Of a DNA stretch of 64,000 bases, positions 39,519-50,849 are shown one piece after another. The notes under the pieces were generated by a model that was not told the DNA's origin, made no database searches, and saw only the letters and a program-made list of their open reading frames with translations. The stretch covers positions 1,426,001-1,490,000 of the forward strand of contig JALJCS010000029.1 in NCBI GenBank assembly GCA_023055355.1, written 5' to 3'. Each line of letters begins with the position of its first letter. The first letter of the stretch is position 1. Made by a program: the position numbers and the translations under genes. This DNA is from Agelaius tricolor (Eukaryota > Chordata > Aves > Passeriformes > Icteridae).

Positions 39519-41364
39519 TCAATTAAGAAATGCAGAATTGGAGGGGGATATTTAATGTTATTTTTAACTTCTTTGGTAAACTGCTGTAGGATGACAAACA
39601 CATATTTTTCTTTAAGATGGCATTGTCAGACCTGGGTACCTAAACTGGGTGTTGCTTCTTTATTTTAAACGTGTACAAATATCTTGAGCAGCTCTGAAAA
39701 ATGTAGCTGCAATGTGCTAATGTGACAGAGCCATGCTGTATGAAAATGCTTAAGAAATTAATTTTGTTTCACTGAATGAATCCATGGAAAGTGGTAACAT
39801 GAAGAACTTAGCAAATATTGCATTTCCATCATATTGCCCCTGTACCTCTGACGTTTTGGGGTGAATGTTGTCTCCTCATGCATTCCCATATATTTCTGCC
39901 ATTCAAAACAGTGACCCAGTTATAGCCTTGCTGTGCTCAGTACATCTTAATCCTTTTAGGGATAAATGCTGTGGAATTGGGACCTTTCCTTCGGAATTAT
40001 TTGGAGCTCAAACATGGCGACTCTCAGTTTAGTGGTGCATTTTCTCTTTCCTTCTTTGACTTATTTATTGTGGAGAACCAGGGTAGTTGTCACAACATCT
40101 GAAGGAGGAGCAGAGAGAACTTTTTCTCCCTGGAGTGTGTTAAAGGCTGCACGGTCAAAGCTGAGATGACCAAAATTCTTCCTTCATTGTGCTCCAAGTG
40201 AGTTCCTGAGCAGTAATTCCTGAGAGCAGGTGTTGAGGGAGCCATCACCTTCCACCTCACAGGGAGCAAGGAATTTTGTGGGACACTTTCTTTTTAGTGC
40301 TGCAGAGCAAACTCCCTGATGGAGTAGATGCTGAGCCAGCTCTGTGTAGTGAGCTGGTATCCAAAATTTGGGGTAGCTATTGACGTCCTTGTACATGAGC
40401 ACCCACTTCAGCCCTCTTCATTCCTCCTCATGCCAAGTGAAGAAATTACTGCTCTCTACAGAGTAATGACTTCTCCTGAAGCAATATTTCTGTTCCCCGC
40501 TGTTCTCCAGCAAAGAAGTAAAACTGAAGCAAAGCTTTAGGGTTTTTGAGAGCTCTAGAGGCGGTTTAGGTTTTTTTCCTCTCTTTGTAATTTTTCCTTC
40601 CAAGAAGATTGAGGGGAAATATGAAGATGATGTAAAGGAAAGACTGTCATGGAAACCAAACAGCATTTAGAATCAGCTCTGCTGCTTTTAGAAACAAGGC
40701 CATGTGCTGACAGAATCCAGAGCAATCTGGTCCCTCCAAACTGGTTTTGTTGAGAGACTGACAGTGGAATATGTTAGTGCCTGTCTAATAGTTAATCTTG
40801 CTTTGTGATAACCTTGGATTAAATTCCTGCCTTCAGAAATCTCACCTGGATTCAGTCACCTTCCAAGGTGTATCTGTGGTCCCTCCTCAGAGGTCTTTCT
40901 GTAGTCCTGTGGAAAACCAACTATGGGATTACTTGTGGGATTCCAGGGTTTCTTGTGCATCCCAGAGTAAGTCAGAAGCAGCAGGAGGAGGGCTGTGGGA
41001 TCTGCACTGGTTCAATATTCTCCCCTGTTGAGGATACCAAGGTGGAAACTTCATCACATTGTGTTCACTGGACTGTTGTATTGAGTTTTACACATATTTC
41101 AGATTGTGTTACGTCTCTGCATGTGAGGGAAACAGGTTGACATGTTTTCTGATAAATGCAAGGAGACTCTTTAGGAGAAAATCCTTTCATATTATGCTGT
41201 GGAATCGTTAGATATAAATGATTTATGACTAAGGTTTTGTGTGCTAGAGAGCACAAAGCTGAAGTTTTCTAAATCATGTCTATAAATAAAAAGACTAGAA
41301 ATCTCAAATGCTTAAAGCTAAACAGCCTGATTTGCGAGAGCTCTCAGATTCCTCTCTCGGATTC

Positions 41365-41832
41365 CCAGGGAGATTAGGAGCAACACTTGAACATGTCCAG
41401 GGAAGGGAGCAGACCTGGGGAAGGGGCTGGACCCCAGGAGCAGCTGAGGGAGCTGGGAAGGGGCTCAGCCTGGAGCAAAGGAGGCTCAGGGGGGCCCTTG
41501 TGGCTCTGCAGAACTCCTGCCTGGAGGGGACAACTGGGGGGCTTGGGCTGTGCTCCCAGGGAACAGGGACAGGAGAAGAGGGAACGGCCTCAAGTTGCTC
41601 TGGGGGAGGTTTAGATTGGATATCAGGGAAAATTTCTTTCTGGAAAGGGCTGTCCAGCCCTGAGACAGCTGCCCAGGGCTGGGCTGGGTCACTGTCCCTG
41701 GAGGTGTTCAGAAAATGTGTGGGTGTGGAGCCTTAGGACACGGTTTGGTGCTGAGCACAGGGGTAGCAGTGAGGGATGCTCTTGATCTTGAAGGCCTTTC
41801 CCACCCTTACCAATCCTGTGATGCTGTGATCC
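41365..41832 (+). repeat. CR1 LINE 3' fragment, second subfamily
   Basis: The order is AGCCTGGAGCAAAGGAGGCT, CAGGGGGGCCCTTGTGGCTC, AACGGCCTCAAGTTGCTCTG, GGTCACTGTCCCTGGAGGTG and a tail ending CCAATCCTGTGATGCTGTGAT. The internal words differ from the copies at 32940 and 43636, marking another avian CR1 subfamily. No coding part remains. Confidence 0.9.
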
Positions 41833-43635
41833 ACGGGAGGGTTGGACAGGCAGACAGGCGTTCTTCCTCCTCCCTAGAGGAAGGGTTTCGTGAGATCTCC
41901 CTGCCTGGCAATCCCTGCAGGTATCTGTGACAAAATACTGACTTACTGCAATATTGTCTCAACTACTACTGATACAAGTCAAGCTTTTGGAAGGAGAATT
42001 TCTTGGTTTAGGGCAAGCCGGTGAAGTGGTGTCGCTCCTAAGCCTTCCCTGCAAAGGTAAGCGACTGAGATTCCTGATAAATCAATTCTCTGAGTTCTGC
42101 CTTGAGCTCTAATTTGTTTACCAAGTTTTGGACCGGAGCAGATTGATGCAGCAGTGACATTCAGCTGTGAAAATAGGACTAAACAATTTGCATAAACAGA
42201 TTTGCTCTGCAATTACCAGGTTTCCACAGCACAGCGACGCATAGAAAATAGGGAAGTGAGAAGCCACTGATGATGCCAGGTAGCTAATTTTCAGATGTAA
42301 ATAATCCAACTGTTTCAAAATTATTTTTAAAATTAAATTACTGTGACACAAAGCACAAAAGATGACAAATTTCATTTGGAGGGTTTTGCATGTGTTTTGA
42401 GGGGAGAGTGACCTGCATGCTACATGCCAAGTTTTGCATCCAAACAGGTGCAAAACAGTGTATAAAATCCATTTTATGTAGCTGTGTATCTTTGGTTTGA
42501 ATGGAAAGGAGCTGTGGTTATTTAGGAGTAATGCAGTTTCTAAAATTACAATAAGTTTCTTTTTTGGTATCTGTCTCTTCACCAAGGTTTTTTCTCATAT
42601 TGGTACCTCTTAATAAAGATCTGAGCTTGCAAAAGTTCTATGCCCTTACCTTTCTGTGCTTTTGCCTCAACTGTGAGCCTTGGAGAGATCGTTGTTCTGC
42701 AGCAGTCCATGGAGCTCAGCTCTAATTGGAAAAGCCCCTGGAGTTAATTACTGCCTTGCATCTCATTGTGGTCCAGTTAACTGGATGCAGAAAATGGGAG
42801 ATGCAGAAATCCAGCTCAATTTGGACTTAACTCCACTGGGAAGGAGAGGATAATGCAACTTTTCCAATAGAGGTGCTGGCATTTTGGGCTCCTGGAGGTG
42901 TGAGTTTTGCCTACGCTGCTTTGAGTCAGATCCAGGGAGGTCTCTGCCCACTGCTGAAAACTGGCTTGAAGCCCACATTTTCTGTCAGATTGTTTATCCA
43001 TTTTTATATCCCACCAGCTCCTACTGGTGATGGAGAAGAAAAATTACTTCTCTTCCTACAGAAATTCTGTTCCTTAGGAAATTAAGCAAGCGCATCCAGC
43101 TTGCCCTAAAAGCAGCTTATTGGAATGGCACATTTATTCTTGTAATTAGTTATTTTCTTATGTAAAGGACCTGTAAGGTTTATTAAATTGGTGATCCTCT
43201 TAATGCTAAAATCGACAATGAGACTCTCAAGTGTCCTATTACATCCTGAAGTGATTGTGTGCTCAGTAAGTCAGTCAGCCCAGGGTAGGTTTATTTGAGT
43301 GCATAAATATTGTTCCTGTTTTCCTCTGGTGAGTGGCTGTGCCTGTTGTGCAGAGCTGTGGGACACTGGGGTCAGAGCACTGGCTGTGGTCAGGGCTGTG
43401 GACAGTGCAGCTGGGGGAGAGAGACCTGGGTTCAGACTTATTCAGTGGTGCTCAAAGGGTGGAGCTCGGTCAGAGTGGATCTTCCAAGGGCAGCACTGGA
43501 AGCACCAGGAGCTGGATGGGTGCAGCTGCAGGTAGGTTACTGCAGCTCTTGGGGTTCATCTCCTCAGAGCCAGGCTCAGCCTGGAGCCCTGTGTCCAGGG
43601 GAGTGGGTGTTCCTGCAGCGTGTTCGGCTTTGTCC

Positions 43636-44076
43636 AAAGGAGGCACCAGGATGATCAGAGGGATGGAGCAGCTCTGCAGTGAGGAGAGACTGAGAGAATT
43701 GGGATTGTTCAGCCTGGAGAAGAGAAACTTCAGGGTGACCTCATTGTGGCCTTGCAGAGCCTGAAGAGGCTGAGAAGGAAGATGGAGAGAGACTGTGGGC
43801 GAGGACCTGGAGCGACAGGACAGGGGGAATGGATTCACACTGACAGAGAGTAGTTAGATGGGCTTTTAGGAAGAAATTCTTCCCTGTGAGGGTGGTGAGG
43901 CCCTGGTACAGGGTGTCCATAGAATCTGTGCTTCTCCTTGGATCCCTGGAAGTGTCCAAGGCCAGGTTGGATGGGGCTTGGAGCAGGCTGGGATAGTGGA
44001 AAGTGTCCCTGCCGAGGGGAGGGGTGGGACTGGATGATCTGTAAGGTTCCTTCCACCTTGAACCATTCCAGGACTC
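43636..44076 (+). repeat. CR1 LINE 3' fragment
   Basis: It includes GAATTGGGATTGTTCAGCCT, GGAGAAGAGAAACTTCAGGG, AAATTCTTCCCTGTGAGGGT, CTTGGATCCCTGGAAGTGTC and GTAAGGTTCCTTCCACCTTG near its 3' end. It is more diverged than the 32940 copy. Sequence immediately before it (about 43330-43635) has similar composition but no clear CR1 match. Confidence 0.9.
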
Positions 44077-44208
44077 TCCTCCTGTTGTCTAAAGCAGGGG
44101 AATGAACCTCAAGTACCGGAGTGTCCCTGGTGACTGTAGCAGGAGCCTCACATGGATAATGTGGTTGTAGCCTCGCCCTTATGCCTGTCTGGTCTTCAGT
44201 GGGATGAA

Positions 44209-44227
44209 TCTCTCTCTCTCTCTCTCT
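44209..44227. repeat. (TC)n microsatellite
   Basis: About nine and a half uninterrupted TC units. Confidence 0.9.
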
Positions 44228-45591
44228 GGCACTGGTCTGGTTGGTGAAAACAACCAGGAGAATGGCACTGACTGACTCACCACAGCTCTCAGTGATGTGG
44301 TGGAGCTCAGATACAGGTAACCTGTGCCAGGGTCAAATGGGAGCTTCAGGGAGGGGTGACAAAATTGTCCTGTAGTTCATCCCACACATGGGCTGCTAGC
44401 TTGGGTTTTGCTGGTCCAACTATTAAGTTTTGGGGGTGGAGACCATATTCCCATATTTCTCCATATTTCACACTGCAGAATGCAACTGTGTTCTGTTATC
44501 AGTCGCAGCTTTGGGACAGATCCAACTCTGTTCAGAGATCTTCTGCTGGACCAACTTGGAACCATTGGGGCTGATGTAACATCAGGGCAATCATCTTTGC
44601 TCCTGTCATTAGGAAAAGGATTTCATGGAATACTTTTTGGTTCCAGGCCTGTAAAACAAATAACACTGAAGTGCCTTTCTTCCTCTTGGTTCAGCATTCC
44701 CTCTTTGGGACATTGTTCATGTTTTTAGTGCATTGTATAAAGCAGAAAAAACTCACTCAGGTGGTGTCACCCACATCACTGATGGGCAATCTCTGGCCAG
44801 CATCAGTTGTTTCTCCTCCTTCTCTGTGAAGTTGTGCTGGTCTTGCTGTTTGATCACTGCTCTCTCCATAAAAGCCTCACTGAACCTGTCATTCCTCTGG
44901 ATCACAGTGGGAGAAATTCATGGAGTCAAGTGTTTGTGTCTCTTATGATGGAGAATTCAACCCCAGCGGAGCTCATGGCTTAGGCAAAGGCAGCTGGAGG
45001 AAGGAGGGGATGGGAAAATATGACAGAACAGAGAGGAGGGAGTTTGGAGTTCTGGCCTCACTGAAGTAAATGAATTTTAGTAATTAAGGAATTTTAATAT
45101 CCTCAAGCACTTAAACCAATAGCTTCAAACATCTATTTTAGAAGTTCACATCCCACATATAAGCAGCTCTGTCATTAACTTGTTTTCCACTGTGTGAGCA
45201 ATCCAGCTTTTTGCAGTGCCTCTGCCTGAGTTTAAACACACAGATGTCTGGAAAATCAGGTACTCACTGAGGAGTCCAAGTACGGAGTTTTGGAATTTCT
45301 ATTTCACTCCCACCTCTGAAAATCTCTGCTTTAGAAAGCAGAAGTAGCAACAAATTAAGTACTGGATTTCACAGTTACCCAAGAGTTAGCAAGGCTTGGG
45401 GCAGGAAGAGATTGTCACCTCCCTGGTCCCCATCCCAAGGGTCAGTTTTCCCTGGTCAAAAGGCAGAATTCATCTTAAGCACGTGTGAGGTTTGTGGCCC
45501 CGTGCAGAACAGAGGGGCTGCTGTCAGCAGGCAGAGCCCAGAGCCTGCAGCCAAGTTTAACCTCCCTCTTTGTCCTGTCTCTTCCCTGCAG

Positions 45592-45683
45592 GCGCGAGGT
45601 GCCGACATTCCGGACATCCCGGGGGAGCTGCCGCTCCGCTCCTGCGGCAGCACAGCCAGCATGAAGGTGAAGAATGTGAAAAA
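45592..45683 (+). CDS. ARHGAP32: ARHGAP32 coding exon 3 (conserved N-terminal region)
   Basis: The acceptor is cttccctgcag|GCG and the donor AA|gtaaga. The exon gives 30 residues (ARGADIPDIPGELPL, then RSCGSTASMKVKNVK) plus two bases of a Lys codon completed in exon 4. It aligns with the mammalian ARHGAP32 segment beginning ARGADVPEIPGDL and containing CGSTASMKVK, with Val/Ile, Glu/Asp and Lys/Arg type changes typical of bird-mammal orthologues. The first half is GC- and CpG-rich compared with its AT-rich intronic surroundings. The basic end (KVKNVKK) links to the region just before the PX domain. Confidence 0.95.
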
Positions 45684-47262
45684 GTAAGAGCAGACTTCTA
45701 TGATTTTCTCGTCTTTCCTGGGCTTCCAGTTTTGCTGTGCTGAGTTCTGGCTGCTGGGCTGCAGTGCAGGACATTCAGCAACATTTCTGATGGTGTATCT
45801 TCAGCAGAGCAACTGAAATCCATGTGGAGCTAAGGCAATTTGAGCTAATGGAGCCTAAAACTGGGAATAAGAGGTTTTGCTGGCTCACTCTCCTCTTTCT
45901 GGCTATAGAAACAAAGCTAGGTAGGGTTTGAACTTCACTGTTGCAGTGCTTTTAATTTTCTTTACCAATTCTTCCTGAAAGTGATTAATTAAAAAAAACC
46001 CACAATAGAACATATTATAATAGAACAATTATTAAAAAATCTCAAAAGAAGCACAGGCAATGTGTAAGTGAGATAATTTTCCCTGTCTCCTTATGCTCTG
46101 GAAAGCTAAACCAGGACGAGTGGGTGGCCTATATGTATTTTTTATCTGATATTTTTTTCTCTTTTCTTTTTGCATTCTGCCCTCTGTAACTTCATTTGAA
46201 TGGATTTTACACAGTTTTCCCTTCTAAGGGATATTTTTTCTTCCCTGATCTCCCAGTTTGGTTTTTTTTTTCCTGTGGGCTCATGCTGTATTTCTGTCTC
46301 TGCCTCTCTCCCAGAGACTGTAAACCGAGTCATTATGTGTGCAGCAACAGGGATCAGAAATAATCAATATTACTTTTGCTAAAATTGCTGACTTGAGGAG
46401 CAGAACTCCCCGAGACCGATGCATCTGAGCCTTCAGCTTACCCCTCTAGTGCTCTGCTGAGAGGGAAAAGGTTCTTTGTTCCAGTGCTGAGCAGCCAGAT
46501 GCTGCATCTCACTTCCCACTTGTATTCCCGTGGGAAGAGGGAGCTAGATAATGACAATCTCATTGGCTCACCACCAGGAATATCTATAGGAGTCTATAAT
46601 AGCTTCAGCAGAAGCAGAAGCATGTTGCAGAGCCAGAGGAGCTCCCCGGCAGCCACCAGTGTTGCTGGAAACACTTGGGAATAATTATGCCTGATTTTTG
46701 AATTTTGCAAAAGGCAAAGGATAAATAGAGTTTGTTCTGCACCCTCAGATACATCCCCCCGGGACTGATGGGCTGTGATGCCTTTCACAGGTAAAGTTCT
46801 GCTTTCCTTGTGTCTCGTGTAAGGCTGTGGATGTGCATTTGTGAGCTGCAGCTGCTTGTCCCTGCTCCTGTCCATCCTGAGGGGTGTGGTGCTGCTGGAA
46901 TGTCACACCCAGCTCTGTAGGGCTGCACTGGGATGTGGTGCTGGAATGTCACACAGTTCTCTAGGGATGCAGTGGGATGTGGTGCTGCTGGAATGTCACA
47001 CAGCTCTGTAGGGATGCACTGGGATGTGGTGCTGCTGGAATGTCACACAGCTCTGTAGGGATGCAGTGGAAAAGCCACTTGGCATTTCAGCATTCCTTTC
47101 TCACTTGGTTCCCTTCCCCACTGTTTTGGTGCATCATATCAACAAATCCCTGTGTTCCCTTTGCTTTAGGATGAGAAAGTTGTTGTTTTTTATCAGTAGC
47201 TGTTGCTTATCTGTGTTGAGTGGTCTGCATCCATCTCATGGTGTGCTCTTGGTGTGCTCCAG
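45684..47262 (+). other. ARHGAP32: ARHGAP32 intron 3 (1.6 kb)
   Basis: This short intron lies between exons 3 and 4 (gtaaga ... gtgctccag). It contains a T-rich stretch near 46150-46270, a less AT-rich block at 46390-46690 with an open + strand frame of 66 codons (46484-46684), and the minisatellite at 46885-47070. Confidence 0.9.
46885..47070 (+). repeat. Minisatellite, four copies of a 44-50 bp unit
   Basis: The unit begins TGTGGTGCTGCTGGAATGTC and continues ACACAGCTCTGTAGGGATGC ACTGGGA. Copies start at 46885, 46934, 46978 and 47025. Copies 3 and 4 differ by a single base over the shared 40-odd bases (G/A in the GCACTGG/GCAGTGG word apart); copy 2 lacks one GCT triplet and copy 1 carries a CCC insertion. 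The array ends about 190 bp before the exon 4 acceptor. Confidence 0.93.
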
Positions 47263-47347
47263 GTTATCCTTTACAAAGGGGCACTTCCCGAAGATGGCTG
47301 AGTGTGCACATTTCCACTATGAAAACGTGGACTTTGGCAACATACAG
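47263..47347 (+). CDS. ARHGAP32: ARHGAP32 coding exon 4 (leads into the PX domain)
   Basis: The acceptor is gtgctccag|G and the donor CAG|gtgagt, a near-perfect consensus. The first base completes the split Lys codon. It is followed by 28 residues, LSFTKGHFPKMAECAHFHY then ENVDFGNIQ, which match the mammalian sequence FTKGHFPKMAECAHFHYENVEFGSIQ closely. The invariant Cys-Ala-His-Phe-His-Tyr block is the clearest identifier of the gene in this window. The segment runs up to the PX (phosphoinositide-binding) domain, whose body is encoded by later exons. The exon ends in phase 0, so the next exon should begin with a whole codon; in mammals the protein continues Leu-Ser-Leu-Ser. A minisatellite lies about 190 bp before this acceptor. 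Confidence 0.96.
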
Positions 47348-50300
47348 GTGAGTCTTGGATTTCTCTTACACATAAAACACCTTGTGCTTCCTGCTAGCTG
47401 ACCCGGTGGGGAGGCATAGAGGGAACTCCCATTGAGGCTCATTTAGTTTGTTGCTAAATGTTTAGTGGTAAGAATTTAAAGCTGTAGAGACTATTTGGAA
47501 TTGCTTCTATGTGCTGGGGCAGAATCTGCACTCAGTCATGTGGAGTTCTCCTTTGAGCTTGGAGATGGTTTTATATTTCCACTGGATTTGGCTGATGTCA
47601 CTGTTTTAAAACTGTATCAAACATTCAGTCTTGAGTCATCTGTAATCACTGCATGTTTATTTTTGGTTTGAGTGTGTGTGTGATTAAAAAATTGTGTGAA
47701 TGTATTTATGTAAATATAAATAAATCAAATTTACCCCTTCCCTTAGCTCTGCATTGTGCATTGCAGCAGCTGTGTCATCAAAATACCAGAAAGTGCTCGT
47801 CAGCCTGAGCTGCATTTCTGGAAGTGTGCAGACTTTGCTCCTCTGTGATCCCTCCCTCAGGAATACAGGCAGAAGCATTTTTCAGGCAGGGCTGAGACCC
47901 AGGAGTTTCTCACAAACAGGACACATTTTGTTCTGCACTTAGAGGAGCAGGAATGCCTCCAGCATCTGCCAGCCTTGTAGCCAAAAGGAGGTTACAACCT
48001 TTTCATTTGTAAAACATTTCCTGTAATACTGAGTGAATTATTTACAGCCTTCCATGCTGCTGTACTTGACACTTTTGCAAGCAGAATTATGCAGCTGGGT
48101 TTTTTTCCTCTGTCTCAGTAAAATTCTGGCTGGGAATGAGCTTGGGTCCTGTTCAGGGCTGGGATCTGCTGTTGCTCACACTTGGTGTCTCTGGGAGGGT
48201 TGGTTCTGGGGTGTGGGCTCTGCAGACCCAGGCACACAAAGTACTGGGCACAAAATAGAGGGCAAAGAGCTCAGTTCCCATGGGGGCCCCAGGAAACAGG
48301 TGAGCAGGAGCAGAACTCACTCTGCTGAAAACTGTTTATTTTCATTTTCTGTGTATAGGAACACCATGGCTTATCTGTGTCCCTGCTTTCTGTCTTCTGG
48401 TAATTTGCCAATTTTTCAGTAATTGTGGAGAGAAGTTTTATGTTGGAGCAGGTGTGTGTCTGCACAGGTGTGGTTTTTGCATCCTGTGGTCCTCTGAGTT
48501 CTCCCTCCCATCATCCAGGGGTGTTCAGTACAATGTGCAACTGGGGAGGGAGCACAAGCTGTGCATGGCACATTGTTTTGATGACCAATAATGAATTCTT
48601 TTGTGGGTTGAAGCATTTCCTGGGATGTGTTCAGGTTGGCTGGTCAGACCTGTGGGGCTCATCTTTATGTTTGTGAGAGGCAGAAGTAAGACCAGGTGAT
48701 ACATCCTTTCCAGGTTTTCCTGAAGCTCATTCTGCTGGGAAGCTCCCACAAGCAGGAGTGGTTTAGTACTGCTTTTTGTGATGTCACTGCTACACCTGCA
48801 GCTTCCCCTGCTCTTGCTCAGTGGTTTCCTGGCACAACCAGACCAGAGGCTGTGTAATCTCGGCCTGAAAAACAGAGATTGTGGAAGGATGTAGTGCAGG
48901 AAATAAAAATGGTATTGGTTATTGAGCTGTTATTGGTTATCTCAGCCCTGAGCTGTTTTCTGTATCTGTGCTGTGAAACCAGGAAGAAAACAGGGGCTGG
49001 TGACAGCATGAGAAGAACTGTCATGAAATTGAGACTCTGTGTGTGTTGAGGGCTCAGTTCTGTTTCCACCACATCTGCCTCTGAAAAACCCTACCTGTTT
49101 AGCTATTTGTGTACCTAAAGCAAAATTTGTGTCTAAATAAGGTGACTCAGGCCCTCTGTGCCTGTAATTGCTTCCTTTGCCTAAGCAAGGTTTCTGATAA
49201 ATCCCCACAGTGTCAGGACTTTTTTATATGGTGAAAAATCTCTTTGAGAACAAGAGCTTTGCTGCTGAAATGCGAAAAGATGAAGCATTGCAGCACTTCC
49301 TTAGAGTACCAGTATTAATGGTAAAATAAATGAAAGCTGTTAATACAACAGCAGTATTAGTTGGGAGATTTAAAAATAGGTTCACACGGGGCTCATGCAT
49401 TTTAATCAAGTTGGAGGCTCCTTTGTGCTCCCAAGGTAGGGCAGAGAATAGCAGTGGGCTGGAGTGATGGGAAGTGACAGCTTGGCACCTAATAGAGAAT
49501 TACTGAGTTGCATCTGAGGGCTGGTGGGTGTAAACTGCTTTCAAAATCTATTCACTGTTAGAAATTTGCATAGTAGAAAATACAGCATTATCTGTCCGTG
49601 TCAGGAATTGTGTAATGCTGTCTATTAACAGCCTGGCCAAATTTCAGGTTGTTTTGTAACGTTTATGTCACTTATAATATGGTCTCATGGTGCAGGAGGT
49701 ATTAATAGCCTGACATTTCACCTGATGAGATAGTTTTAAATTAAATTGCTGAGAGGTATGAAAAAGGATTTGTTCTCTTCTAATCCTTGCACCGTGCTAG
49801 TGAGGCTGGATGCATTTTGGGGGGCTTTTTCTCTTCAGAAATGTCCTTCCACACTGCTTCCAACAGCAATATCTTACCCATACCTGTGGCTGGCCAGCCA
49901 GGCACGTGTGGCATCCCAGGAAATTGCTGGTTGCCAGGCAAAGGCAGTGATGTCAAAGCTGTACCAACAGGTTAAGCCTCACAGATTGCATCAGTGCCCA
50001 AAATTCACTGGCATTTTGCTGAAATACCTTATGTTCATTACTGTATTTATTTTAAGGGCTGCATCATCAATTTTTAATTTCTAATGAAAAGCCAGGTTCT
50101 GCCTCATAGATGTGTTTTATTCTGACATGGGATAAATATTCAGAACTGTGGTTCAGCTTTTTTATGGACTGTCTCCCAGGGAGATACAATGTTTCTTCTC
50201 AATTTATCTTTTGCCTAATTTAGCTCCTTCTCAATTTACATATTATACAAGGTATCTCCCCTTTAACTTTTTGAACCTGATTCTCACTCATTGGACACAT

Positions 50301-50717
50301 TGATGGTAAGTCTACATAAAAATCTTTGTACAAATAAAAGGTCATTTCCAAGTGGTTAAATTGCATTGTGCAGAAGAGTCTGTAATTACACCTGTGAAAT
50401 GATGAAAATGCCCACTGTTCAACATCAGCACTTTGCATCTAGAAAAACAAACAAGCTTTGTATTATATCTGTTTGGTTTCCAGCAGATTTATGTATAAAT
50501 AACTGAAAAGAACTCATCAAAACTCTATGGGACCTATTGAGGCAACTTCAAATTCCCCAAGTTTAAAAATGTGAGATAGAAAAATGGATATGGAGTCCCA
50601 TATCTTTCTGCTTGCATTAAGAACTGGCTCTAGACTGAGACAGAGTTAAATTTCTTTTATAATTTAAGAAGACATTAATGTAATTCAATAAATATATTCT
50701 AAAGAAAGTCTGCCAAG

Positions 50718-50849
50718 TCTCCAGGAGCATTTGGACAATGCTCCCAGGCATGCACAGTGTGGGATTGTTGGGGTGTCTGTGCAGGGCCAGGGGTTGGACT
50801 GGATGGTCCCTGTGGTCTCTCCCAACCCAGGATATTCTGTGATTCTATC
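50718..50849 (+). repeat. CR1 LINE 3' terminal fragment
   Basis: CCAGGAGCATTTGGACAATG, GTCTGTGCAGGGCCAGGGGT, TGGACTGGATGGTCCCTGTG and a tail GGATATTCTGTGATTCTATC show a CR1 3' end with intact terminal octamers. The subfamily is the same type as the copy at 34711. Confidence 0.9.

Larger units (their letters stand above)
29472..45591 (+). other. ARHGAP32: ARHGAP32 intron 2 (16.1 kb)
   Basis: The intron runs from gtaaag to cttccctgcag. It contains eight of the CR1 copies in the window in both orientations, a 25-base C run at 38703-38727, a TC run at 44209-44227 and a homeodomain-like inverted repeat at 35486-35525. Outside the repeats I see no exon-like sequence. Confidence 0.85.

Noticed and set aside
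41308..41736. 142-codon + strand frame
   Set aside because: It lies within the CR1 copy at 41365-41832.
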